From Erysipelotrichaceae bacterium (GTDB lineage Bacteria > Bacillota_I > Bacilli_A > Erysipelotrichales > Erysipelotrichaceae), in the NCBI GenBank assembly GCA_900759455.1, contig CAAEVI010000146.1, positions 1-20,527 of the forward strand: a DNA stretch of 20,527 bases, given 5' to 3'. Position numbers and translations under genes: made by a program. Below the pieces are notes generated by a model. It saw only the letters and a list, made by a program, of their open reading frames with translations, was not told the DNA's origin and did no database searches. Shown here in pieces: positions 1 through 7,145 of the stretch (positions are counted from its first letter, which is position 1; the number at the start of each line of letters is the position of its first letter).

Positions 1-1307
1 TCCTGCAGCACCAGCGAGAACATAGCGCGCAGATCTTCTCTTCGCATCTCTCTGATATCGACCCCGTCGATCTTGATGCTTCCGCCTTTGACATCGTAAA
101 AACGAAGCAACAGATTCATCAGCGTTGTCTTTCCGGCACCGGTCGGTCCTACCAGCGCAACCATCTGTCCCGGCTTGACATTGATGTTGACATCCTTCAT
201 CAACAGATCGTCCCCATAGCCGAAGCTGACATGTTCGAAGGACACCTGTCCTTTGACCTGAGCGATCTCTGCAGGCGGATCAGCCTGGGCCACTTCTTCC
301 TCTTCTTCCAGCATCGCAAAGATCCTTCCCGTCGCCGCAAAGGCGGCCTGCACCTGCGCCGACAGCTGCGAGATCTGCGAAAGCGGATCATTGATCTGCC
401 AGATATAACGGATAAAGGCCTGCAGCTGCCCGATACGGATCGTATTGTCGATGACAAACACACAGCCGACGACAGCTACGGTACCGATCGTCAGATATGT
501 GCACAGCGATACCAGCGGCGAGATCAGGCTGGATACGAACTGCGCCAGAAAACTGGAGCGGCACATGCGTTCATTGACTTCACGGAATGTCTTTACGGCA
601 TCTTCCTGTTTGCCGTATAAAAGGATCTCATTAAAACCGCCGTACATTTCCGTAATGGTTCCATTGAGTTCCCCCAGTGTATTCTGCTGTTCGTCAAACA
701 GACGCTGGGAATGCGAAACGACGATGCGGCTGATCAGCAGTGCCAGCGGTATGATGATCAGGGCAATGAGCGTCATCACCGCATTGATCCTCAGCATCAT
801 GAAAATAACGAACACAAACGTCAGGATCGCGCCAAACACCCTGGTCAGCGTCTGCTGCAGCGCGTTGCTTAAGGCATCCACATCATTGGTGACACGGCTG
901 AGCACATCACCGAAAGGATGATCATCGAAATAGCGGACCGGAAGCCGCTGGATCTTCTGCTGCAAGGCATTGCGCAGATCATGCATGGCTCCCTGGATCG
1001 CATCGCTCAAAAAGAAAGCCGTGATCAGCTGGGAAACTGTTTTTAAGATATAAAGAGCAAGCAGCACCAGCATGATCTTTAAGATCACATCAAAATGGAC
1101 ATGTGCACCCGGCACCTGCTTCATGATCGCCATCGCATCATCACTGAGCTGAGACGTGATCATGCCTTCAATGCTCGGATTCAGGGCAAAAGTAAGCTGT
1201 GAGACAACGACCATGACCAACGCCAGTATCGCCTTGGCACGGTAAGGCTTCATAAACGAAAGCACACCGCGGATACAGGAGAGAGCACTCACTTTTTTAT
1301 TTTCCAT
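1..1307 (-). CDS. ABC exporter half-transporter, canonical subunit (partial, 3' end outside window)
   Basis: This is a membrane-fused ABC exporter subunit (transmembrane domain followed by ATPase domain) that would pump hydrophobic or drug-like substrates outward. The start codon at 1307 gives MENKKVSALS. Hydrophobic membrane segments fill roughly residues 20-320, followed by the ATPase domain with Walker A GPTGAGKTT (K393). The frame is open to the window edge and stops near the Q-loop glutamine, so the signature and Walker B lie outside. The start overlaps the end of the upstream exporter gene by 11 bases, which indicates translational coupling and a heterodimer. The partner has a degenerate ATP site, so this subunit is expected to supply the catalytic Walker B glutamate and switch histidine (inference, not visible here). 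It resembles BmrD, LmrD or TM288-type partners. The substrate cannot be told. Confidence 0.93.
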   Translation of the reverse strand, partial: MENKKVSALSCIRGVLSFMKPYRAKAILALVMVVVSQLTFALNPSIEGMITSQLSDDAMAIMKQVPGAHVHFDVILKIMLVLLALYILKTVSQLITAFFLSDAIQGAMHDLRNALQQKIQRLPVRYFDDHPFGDVLSRVTNDVDALSNALQQTLTRVFGAILTFVFVIFMMLRINAVMTLIALIIIPLALLISRIVVSHSQRLFDEQQNTLGELNGTITEMYGGFNEILLYGKQEDAVKTFREVNERMCRSSFLAQFVSSLISPLVSLCTYLTIGTVAVVGCVFVIDNTIRIGQLQAFIRYIWQINDPLSQISQLSAQVQAAFAATGRIFAMLEEEEEVAQADPPAEIAQVKGQVSFEHVSFGYGDDLLMKDVNINVKPGQMVALVGPTGAGKTTLMNLLLRFYDVKGGSIKIDGVDIREMRREDLRAMFSLVLQ

Positions 1308-3030
1308 AGGCAAGTTCCTCCTCACTCAGCTGGGAAGATGCAATTTCACGATAAATCGCACAGTTCTTCAGCAGTTCGCTGTGTGTGCCCTTCCCGACCA
1401 CTTTTCCTTCATCCAGCACGACGATCTGATCGGCATCCATGATCGTCGAAACTCGCTGGGCAACGATCATCATGATCGCATCTTTTACTTCTTTTTTCAG
1501 TTCCCGCCGCAGTCTGGCATCGGTCGCAAAATCCAGCGCGGAGAATGAATCGTCATAAATATAAATCTGCGGGCGGCGGACAATGGCACGGGCAATCGAC
1601 AAACGCTGCTTCTGCCCGCCGGAGACATTGCCGGCTCCTTCCACGATCCGTTCCTCAAACTGTTTCGGCTTTTCCATGATAAAATCATAAGCCTGTGCCA
1701 CCTTCGACGCATGGCGCACTTCTGCATCGCTGGCATCCGGCTTCCCGAAACGGATATTGTCCGCGATCGTTCCGCGAAACAAGACTGCTTTCTGCGCCAC
1801 ATAACCGATCGCTTTGCGCAGCTGATCGAGATCATAGGAGCGTACATCTTGGCCGTTGATCGAAACACTGCCTTCGCTGACATCGTAAAAACGCGGAATC
1901 AGGGAAACCAGCGTGGACTTACCGCTGCCGGTAGAACCGATAAAAGCGATCGTTTCCCCTTTGCGCACGGTAAAGCTGACATCCTTGAGCACCGCTTCTT
2001 CCCCGTCGGGATAGGCAAATGTCACATGGTCAAAAGCGACCTCATCCACCTGATGCATGGCCAGCGGCTGTTCCTCTTCGCAGATCGTGCTCTGTGTGGA
2101 AAGCACTTTTTCGATCCGTTTTGCGGATACATTGGCACGGGGATACATCATGAAGACCATGCAGAATAGCATCACGGAAAGCATTGCATGGAACAGATAT
2201 TCCATGAAAGCCACCAGCTTGCCGACCTGCAGCGTATCGGCATCGATCATGCCGGCCGCAACATAATAAATGGCAAGCGCCGCCAGATTCATCACCAGAA
2301 AAAAGATCGGTTCCGTCGAAGACATCAGCTTGAACAGGCTGCGTGAACGATTCATGAAGAAACGATTCTCCCCGTCAAAGCGTCTTGTCTCATGCGCATC
2401 ATTATTAAACGCACGAATGACCCGGATCCCGGTCAGATTCTCGCGAAAGATCCGGTTCAGCCGGTCAAGCGATCCCTGCTGCTGTTCACTGATCGGCTGC
2501 GAGATCTTGCCGACGGCAATCACGCCGAGAATGATGATCGGCACCGTTGAGGCAATGATCAAAGACAGTTCAAAACTGGAACGTATGGTCAGCGTAAAGC
2601 TGACAAAGATCATGACCGGTGTCAGCAGCGCCGTGCGCAGAATGACATTTAAAAAAGTCATGACCTGATAAGCATCATTATTCGTTCGTGTGATCAGCGA
2701 AGATACGCCGAAGCTGTTCATTTCCGCATGCGAAAACGTCTGCACCTTGGCAAATACGTCATTGCGGATGTCTCTGGTAACGGCTGTCGAGATCTTGGCA
2801 CAGCAGTAACCCAGCAGGATCGTTCCTAAAACCCCGATCACGGAGATGAGCGCGATCAGTGCACCGCTTTGCAACAGGTAAGTGCGGTCATTTCGCATGA
2901 CACCTTCATCGATCATGTTGGAAACCAGTGTGGGAATGCCAAGCTCTACCAGGGCAAAACCAAAGACCGAAAGGACATTTAAAAGGAACAGTCCCTTGTA
3001 TCTTTTTAAATATCGTATGATCAGTTTCAT
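1297..3030 (-). CDS. ABC exporter half-transporter, degenerate-site subunit
   Basis: A 577-residue type IV (ABC-B-like) exporter subunit: six-helix transmembrane domain at about residues 15-305, then an ATPase domain. Visible motifs are Walker A GSTGSGKST (K371), signature VSGGQ, and Walker B reading IYIYDDSFSALD. The catalytic glutamate after Walker B is aspartate (D494) and the switch-loop histidine is glutamine (Q525, VAQRVST). Both substitutions mark the non-hydrolysing site of heterodimeric exporters such as TM287/288, BmrCD and LmrCD. The start at 3030 has an upstream AAGGGTGG ribosome binding site. The gene is first of an exporter pair and its 3' end overlaps the next gene by 11 bases. 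Multidrug or lipid-linked substrate export at the cytoplasmic membrane is likely; the specific substrate is unknown. Confidence 0.95.
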   Translation of the reverse strand: MKLIIRYLKRYKGLFLLNVLSVFGFALVELGIPTLVSNMIDEGVMRNDRTYLLQSGALIALISVIGVLGTILLGYCCAKISTAVTRDIRNDVFAKVQTFSHAEMNSFGVSSLITRTNNDAYQVMTFLNVILRTALLTPVMIFVSFTLTIRSSFELSLIIASTVPIIILGVIAVGKISQPISEQQQGSLDRLNRIFRENLTGIRVIRAFNNDAHETRRFDGENRFFMNRSRSLFKLMSSTEPIFFLVMNLAALAIYYVAAGMIDADTLQVGKLVAFMEYLFHAMLSVMLFCMVFMMYPRANVSAKRIEKVLSTQSTICEEEQPLAMHQVDEVAFDHVTFAYPDGEEAVLKDVSFTVRKGETIAFIGSTGSGKSTLVSLIPRFYDVSEGSVSINGQDVRSYDLDQLRKAIGYVAQKAVLFRGTIADNIRFGKPDASDAEVRHASKVAQAYDFIMEKPKQFEERIVEGAGNVSGGQKQRLSIARAIVRRPQIYIYDDSFSALDFATDARLRRELKKEVKDAIMMIVAQRVSTIMDADQIVVLDEGKVVGKGTHSELLKNCAIYREIASSQLSEEELAYGK

Positions 3031-3059
3031 TTTTCCACCCTTTCTTCACCCATACTTCC

Positions 3060-3068
3060 ATTCTAGCA
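3060..3068 (-). promoter_or_regulatory. Extended -10 promoter for the ABC exporter operon
   Basis: On the minus strand the sequence reads TGC followed by TAGAAT, an extended -10 with one mismatch to TATAAT, about 30 bases before the exporter start. A weak -35 candidate, ATGACG, lies 18 bases upstream at 3084-3089. It sits just after the terminator of the upstream phosphatase operon, so the exporter pair is probably a separate transcription unit. Confidence 0.45.
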
Positions 3069-3100
3069 TACATCCGCCACTTCCGTCATCCTCGCCTCCG

Positions 3101-3127
3101 AAAGAAAAAGCCTGCTTTTGCAGGCTT
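3101..3127 (-). terminator. Rho-independent terminator of the phosphatase operon
   Basis: An 8-base perfect stem (arms AAGCCTGC and GCAGGCTT, 3108-3127) with a 4-base loop. On the minus strand it is followed by a T-rich tract (3101-3109). It begins 3 bases after the stop codon of the HAD phosphatase gene. Confidence 0.88.
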
Positions 3128-3130
3128 GTC

Positions 3131-3952
3131 TCAGCGCATTGTCTTCATCACATGATCGATGGCCTCGGCCACCCCGCACTCTCTGTATGTCCGGGTGCAG
3201 ACATAATCACATCGTTCCTGAATTTCTTTAGGCGCATTGGCCACCACGGCACTGAAGCCGGCCGCTTTCAGCATGGAAACATCATTATAATTGTCGCCGA
3301 TGGCCATTGTTTCCTCTATCGATACATTCAGCATCATCGCCAGCTGCACGAGTGCTTCACCTTTGCTGACGCCCAGATGATTGAGCTCGATGAAGCGATC
3401 CGAAGAATAACTGATTTCCAATCCCTCTTTCAGCGCTTGCGGCATTGCTTCCACGAAACGATGCAGATACGCCATATCCTGACGCTCATACAACAGCTTG
3501 GGAATGACCTGACCCTTCAAAAACGAAGGATCGTGCGGCAACGGCCTGGCTGTATCGATGAACATGGGCAGGTCGATCTTCTCTCGCTCATCGATATTTT
3601 CATAATACAAGTCGCCTGTGCCGGTAAACACTTCGACACCGATGCCCGCCTGACGCGCATATTCGATCAAGGCCTTTGTCTTTTCGTATGACACTCCCTG
3701 ACAGAAACAGATCCTGCCGTCATTTTCCGTGATCAGCGCACCGTTAGTGCTGATGACATAATGATCCTTTTTTCCATAAGCGTCCAGCTGCTGCAGCGTA
3801 CGTTTCAAGCTGGTGTAGATCCGCCCGGTGCTGACCACAAAATGACCCCCAGCCGCTTCAAAGCGGCGGATCGCCTCTTTGTTTTCCTGCGGTACGTTCT
3901 TGCTGTCATCCAGAAGTGTTTCATCCAGATCACAGGCAATCAGGCGGATCAT
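3131..3952 (-). CDS. Cof-type HAD-superfamily phosphatase
   Basis: A 273-residue cytoplasmic phosphatase of the HAD superfamily, Cof/YidA branch, which typically dephosphorylates sugar phosphates or similar small phosphometabolites. Motif I is DLDETLLD near the N terminus (nucleophile D8, acid/base D10), motif II is STGR (S41), motif III lysine is K197 in GVSKGEA, and motif IV is GDNYND (D220, D224). The long insert between motifs II and III matches a type C2 cap. Length is normal for the family. The ATG overlaps the stop of the upstream histidine-phosphatase gene by 4 bases (ATGA), so the two are translationally coupled. Exact substrate cannot be inferred; the family is promiscuous. Confidence 0.93.
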   Translation of the reverse strand: MIRLIACDLDETLLDDSKNVPQENKEAIRRFEAAGGHFVVSTGRIYTSLKRTLQQLDAYGKKDHYVISTNGALITENDGRICFCQGVSYEKTKALIEYARQAGIGVEVFTGTGDLYYENIDEREKIDLPMFIDTARPLPHDPSFLKGQVIPKLLYERQDMAYLHRFVEAMPQALKEGLEISYSSDRFIELNHLGVSKGEALVQLAMMLNVSIEETMAIGDNYNDVSMLKAAGFSAVVANAPKEIQERCDYVCTRTYRECGVAEAIDHVMKTMR

Positions 3953-4536
3953 TCTTCTTCTCCGTCTGCGCCATTCAGATAAGACGCATCCAGGTTATAA
4001 TCGACCACGCGCAGCTGTCCCTCTGCCTGCTCTACCAGAGAAATGCTGACATTGTTCAAATGAATATGAACACGTTCCAGTGAAGGATCGATCCGCTTCA
4101 GCAGCTGTGTGATCGCCGAACCGTGTGATACGATCAAAAGATCGCCTTCATATTCCGAAGCATATTCTTTTACTGCCTCCAGCATGCGGCTGCCGACATC
4201 TTCCAGGCTTTCCGCTCCCTGTACTTTTTCCTGATACAGACGATGTCTGACATCCTCGTTGAAATACGCGCCGTCCAGCTCACCGAAATCACGTTCTATG
4301 ATCCGTTCATCTTCACGCACTTCTTTCACTTCCGCAAACTTTGCCAGGATCGCTCCGGTTTCCTTCGCTCTTGATAACGGTGATGTGATCATGATACGAA
4401 AAGAGCGGCCGCTCAGTTCCTGTCCGGCTTTTTCTGCCTGCCGGCGTCCGTTGTCATTCAGTTCAATGTCTCTTCGCCCCTGGATCCGTCCCTGGGCATT
4501 CCACTGTGTTTCCCCATGCCTTACAATATAGATCAT
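3949..4536 (-). CDS. Histidine phosphatase family protein (phosphoglycerate mutase-like)
   Basis: A 195-residue branch-1 histidine phosphatase. The catalytic RHGE motif lies at residues 6-9 with phospho-acceptor H7, and the second catalytic histidine is H138 in VSHGSA. A SPLSRAKET segment supplies the conserved arginine, and the acidic ERDFGELDG segment supplies the expected glutamate. At this length it is more like the cofactor-dependent phosphatases (PhoE, CobC, GpmB-like) than the roughly 230-250-residue glycolytic mutases, so a phosphatase role is more likely than glycolysis (inference). The start at 4536 has a GGGAGG ribosome binding site seven bases upstream. It is the first gene of a two-gene operon with the HAD phosphatase. 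Confidence 0.92.
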   Translation of the reverse strand: MIYIVRHGETQWNAQGRIQGRRDIELNDNGRRQAEKAGQELSGRSFRIMITSPLSRAKETGAILAKFAEVKEVREDERIIERDFGELDGAYFNEDVRHRLYQEKVQGAESLEDVGSRMLEAVKEYASEYEGDLLIVSHGSAITQLLKRIDPSLERVHIHLNNVSISLVEQAEGQLRVVDYNLDASYLNGADGEEE

Positions 4537-4580
4537 CTTCTGTACCTCCCTTTTTGCATATCTTTCAATCCGTAATTTTT

Positions 4581-4589
4581 ATTATACCA
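4581..4589 (-). promoter_or_regulatory. Extended -10 promoter of the phosphatase operon
   Basis: On the minus strand this reads TGG then TATAAT, a perfect extended -10, about 45 bases before the histidine-phosphatase start. No good -35 is visible at the expected distance, which is usual for extended -10 promoters. Confidence 0.7.
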
Positions 4590-4654
4590 TAATGTTCACA
4601 AAACAAATGTTGAAAATCTTTTACCTGCACACATCACCTTCTGTCATGACATCG

Positions 4655-4663
4655 TGCTATAAT
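4655..4663 (+). promoter_or_regulatory. Extended -10 promoter of the aminopeptidase gene
   Basis: TGC followed by TATAAT, a perfect extended -10, ends 24 bases before the chosen aminopeptidase start. It is only about 70 bases from the divergent phosphatase promoter. The -35 region is poor. Because transcription would start near 4670, it rules out the far-upstream in-frame ATG at 4592. Confidence 0.7.
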
Positions 4664-4687
4664 ATTCAAAAAGAAAGAAGGATGACT

Positions 4688-6112
4688 ATGTTATACATCG
4701 AGACAAACGAAGCATGGAAACAGGACAAGACCCTGGTCATTCCTGTTTACGAAGACAAGAAGCTGCCTGCACGGCTGACGGAAGCACTGGATCATGATCT
4801 CAGCAATGAAATAAATGCCAAGGCCGGCTGTCTCAGCACGATATCCACACTGGGACGTCTGCCCATGCAGACCATCTGTTTTATCGGCATGGGAAACAGC
4901 GAAACGATCAATTACACCGATGCAAAGCGCTATTTCGGCATTGCCGCTCATGCATATCCGCAAAGCTGCTTGCTGCTGGATGAAGCACTCTGCACCAGCT
5001 TAGACAAAGATACGGCCGCCAAAGCAGCAGGCTATGCCAGCGTATACAGCACGTATCGTTTTGCCAAGATCAACAAAGCAGAGGAAAAAGATGCCGACAT
5101 CACGCTGGCAGCGAGCGAGGACGTCCGCTGTGGAGCAGAAGAAGGAGTCCTGCTGGCGCAGTGCATCTGTCATGCCCGCCAGATTGGCAATCTTCCGCCC
5201 AACTACATGACACCGGAAGCTTTTGTTGAAGAAGCACAGGTGCTGGCACACGAATTGTCTTTGGACATCGAAGTGCTGGATAAAAAAGCGCTGCGAAAGA
5301 TCGGTGCCGGCGCGCTGTTCGGTGTCAACCGCGGTTCAAACAAAGGCGCCTACCTCATTACCATGAGCTATCAGGGCAACGGCGATGCGCCTTACACGGC
5401 GCTGGTCGGCAAAGGCATTACTTTCGACAGCGGCGGATACTGCCTGAAACCGCGTACTTCCATGACCTCCATGAAGTTTGACATGTGCGGAGCCGCAAAC
5501 ATGCTGTGCACCTTGGAATACGCAGCACGTTCCAAAGCAAAAGTCAATCTGATGGCTGTTTTAGCCGTTACCGAAAACAAGATCGGCGCCGACGGCTTTA
5601 CACCGGATGAAGTACTTGTCTCCCTGAGCGGAAAGACCATCGAAGTCACCAATACCGATGCCGAAGGACGCCTCATTCTCTGCGATGCCCTGACCTGTGC
5701 AGCCAGAAAAAAAGCTACCCGCATCATCGACATGGCGACCCTGACCGGTGCCTGCGTAAGTGCCCTGGGCACTCGTTATACCGGCGTTTTCACCAATTCG
5801 GACAGCTTCATGAAAGAACTCAGCGAAGCCTCTAAACGAAGCGGCGAAAACATCTGGCAGCTGCCGTTGGATCAAATGTTCCATGAACAATTGTACACCA
5901 GCACCTGTGCCGATCTGGTCAACTCCGTTGCCAACGCCAAAGGCGGAAGCTCGCTTGCCGCCGCCTTCCTTGAGGAATTCATCCCGGAAGACACCGAATG
6001 GATCCATCTCGACATTGCCGGTACAAGCGATACGACATCATCCTCAGCCTATGCGCAGAAAGGCGCTACCGGCGCAATGATCGAAACACTGGTTCAGCTG
6101 CTGTGTGCATAA
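4688..6112 (+). CDS. pepA: Leucyl aminopeptidase, M17 family
   Basis: A 474-residue two-metal cytosolic aminopeptidase that removes N-terminal residues from peptides. The C-terminal catalytic domain carries GKGITFDSGG (metal-binding K242 and D247), KFDMCGAAN (D265), and the family signature NTDAEGRL (D324, E326, catalytic-site R328). All expected metal ligands are present. The N-terminal domain (about residues 1-150) is less conserved, as usual. The ATG at 4688 is preferred because AGAAGG lies six bases upstream; an ATG at 4682 touches that site, and the longer frame from 4592 starts ahead of the promoter. It is a single-gene unit with its own promoter and terminator. The exact substrate preference among M17 enzymes cannot be read from the sequence. 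Confidence 0.94.
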   Translation: MLYIETNEAWKQDKTLVIPVYEDKKLPARLTEALDHDLSNEINAKAGCLSTISTLGRLPMQTICFIGMGNSETINYTDAKRYFGIAAHAYPQSCLLLDEALCTSLDKDTAAKAAGYASVYSTYRFAKINKAEEKDADITLAASEDVRCGAEEGVLLAQCICHARQIGNLPPNYMTPEAFVEEAQVLAHELSLDIEVLDKKALRKIGAGALFGVNRGSNKGAYLITMSYQGNGDAPYTALVGKGITFDSGGYCLKPRTSMTSMKFDMCGAANMLCTLEYAARSKAKVNLMAVLAVTENKIGADGFTPDEVLVSLSGKTIEVTNTDAEGRLILCDALTCAARKKATRIIDMATLTGACVSALGTRYTGVFTNSDSFMKELSEASKRSGENIWQLPLDQMFHEQLYTSTCADLVNSVANAKGGSSLAAAFLEEFIPEDTEWIHLDIAGTSDTTSSSAYAQKGATGAMIETLVQLLCA

Positions 6113-6118
6113 TAAACG

Positions 6119-6144
6119 AAGAAGCCGTCGGCTTCTTTTTTTTT
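6119..6144 (+). terminator. Rho-independent terminator after the aminopeptidase gene
   Basis: An 8-base stem (AAGAAGCC and GGCTTCTT, 6119-6137) with a 3-base loop, running into a tract of consecutive T to 6144. It begins a few bases after the stop codon. Confidence 0.92.
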
Positions 6145-6179
6145 GGCATAAAACAAGACACCAAAACATACAAATGATA

Positions 6180-6203
6180 CTGTTTGAATAACTTTTCAAA
6201 CAG
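6180..6203. repeat. Perfect inverted repeat upstream of the trhA promoter
   Basis: Arms CTGTTTGAA and TTCAAACAG pair perfectly over 9 bases with a 6-base spacer. It ends 4 bases before the -35 hexamer of the trhA promoter and lacks a T-tract, so it is better read as a protein-binding site than as a terminator. The position would suit an activator or a repressor; the protein is unknown. Confidence 0.55.
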
Positions 6204-6207
6204 GCTA

Positions 6208-6235
6208 TTGCATTCTTACCAACATATTGTATAAT
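6208..6235 (+). promoter_or_regulatory. SigA-type promoter of trhA
   Basis: The -35 TTGCAT (6208-6213) and a perfect -10 TATAAT (6230-6235) are separated by 16 bases. The predicted start is near 6242, giving a leader of about 55 bases before the trhA start. Confidence 0.75.
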
Positions 6236-6251
6236 ATGTGTAACACAAGAA

Positions 6252-6268
6252 CTAGTATCAATTACTAG
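6252..6268. repeat. Inverted repeat in the trhA 5' leader
   Basis: CTAGTA and TACTAG are perfect 6-base arms around a 5-base spacer, about 10 bases after the predicted transcription start. This is a typical repressor-operator position; it could also form only a weak RNA hairpin. Which of these is true cannot be told from the sequence. Confidence 0.45.
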
Positions 6269-6297
6269 ATGTCAAGATGATTGATGGAGGTGTCAAA

Positions 6298-7026
6298 ATG
6301 AAACATATCAACGGATATTCAGCCATGTCGCTTGGACCTTCTTTCTTTCCGGATCAAAAACCGAAAGAAAGAAAAAACGTACACCGTTATTTTAAAGATC
6401 CCGGCAGTGCCATTACTCACCTGATCGCCATGATCCTCAGTTTTATCGCCGGCATCGCTTTGCTGATCGAAGCGCAGAAAAGCACGCAGCCGCATGCCTT
6501 TCTTTCCATGCTGATCTTCACATTGAGCATGGTCGCCCTGTACGGTGCAAGCACTTGCTACCACACTTTCGATACAACGAAACGGGCCAACCGCATCCGT
6601 AAAAAGATCGATCATATGATGATCTTTGTTCTGATTGCCGGCAGTTACACACCGATCTGCCTGCTGGTGCTCTCGGGCATGACCAGTACGCTCATGCTGA
6701 TTGCCGTATGGAGCATCGCCTTTTTGGGATGCATCCTGAAGCTGTTTTGGATTTACTGTCCGAAATGGGTTTCTTCCATCCTGTATATCGCCATGGGATG
6801 GACATGCATCTTTGCCTTCTCCCAGCTGTTTCATGCACTGACGATCGCACAGTTTGCCTGGCTGCTGGCCGGTGGCATCATCTATACGATCGGCGGCATC
6901 ATTTATGCTTTGAAACTTCCCCTTTTTAATACGACCCATCCGAATTTCGGCAGTCATGAAATTTTCCACCTGTTTGTCATGGGCGGCAGCTTCTGCCATT
7001 TCATCGTCATGTTCCTTCTTGTCTGA
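6298..7026 (+). CDS. trhA: Hemolysin III / TrhA (PAQR superfamily) membrane protein
   Basis: A 242-residue integral membrane protein with about seven hydrophobic helices, of the TrhA/YqfA hemolysin III family in the PAQR superfamily. Family landmarks are the N-terminal DPGSAITHLIA, YGASTCYHTF after the second helix, KKIDHMMIFVLIAGSYTP, and a C-terminal HEIFHLFVMGG; the histidines match the putative metal site of PAQR proteins. Despite the name, bacterial members are linked to membrane energetics or membrane-fluidity homeostasis rather than proven toxins. The ATG at 6298 is chosen because GGAGGTG lies five bases upstream; an in-frame ATG at 6277 has no ribosome binding site. It is monocistronic, between its own promoter and a strong terminator, with palindromes on both sides of the promoter. 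Confidence 0.92.
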   Translation: MKHINGYSAMSLGPSFFPDQKPKERKNVHRYFKDPGSAITHLIAMILSFIAGIALLIEAQKSTQPHAFLSMLIFTLSMVALYGASTCYHTFDTTKRANRIRKKIDHMMIFVLIAGSYTPICLLVLSGMTSTLMLIAVWSIAFLGCILKLFWIYCPKWVSSILYIAMGWTCIFAFSQLFHALTIAQFAWLLAGGIIYTIGGIIYALKLPLFNTTHPNFGSHEIFHLFVMGGSFCHFIVMFLLV

Positions 7027-7048
7027 ACACTGTCTATATTTTACTTTC

Positions 7049-7089
7049 AAAAGGTGAGCAAGCAGAGATTCCTGCTCGCTCACCTTTTT
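7049..7089 (+). terminator. Rho-independent terminator after trhA
   Basis: A long hairpin: ten-base arms AAAGGTGAGC and GCTCACCTTT, one unpaired pair, then AGCAG with CTGCT around a short loop, ending in a T-run. The matching A-run on the left makes it potentially bidirectional. Confidence 0.9.
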
Positions 7090-7103
7090 ATATCGTCCTG
7101 AAC

Positions 7104-7136
7104 AAAAAAAGGATATCGAAACCCGATATCCTTTTT
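7104..7136 (-). terminator. Rho-independent terminator after pheT
   Basis: Arms GGATATCG and CGATATCC (7111-7118 and 7124-7131) around a 5-base loop, extended by A/T pairs to 7106-7136. On the minus strand it runs into seven T. It starts about ten bases after the pheT stop and faces the trhA terminator in the convergent gap. Confidence 0.9.
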
Positions 7137-7145
7137 AACGATATA

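Noticed and set aside
4592..4687. Extended N terminus of the aminopeptidase
   Set aside because: It would begin ahead of the extended -10 at 4655-4663, so it could not be transcribed from that promoter. An AGAAGG site points to 4688.
6319..7083. A 254-codon minus-strand open frame opposite trhA
   Set aside because: It is antisense to a multi-helix membrane gene with promoter, ribosome binding site and terminator. The antisense translation has no membrane or domain signal.
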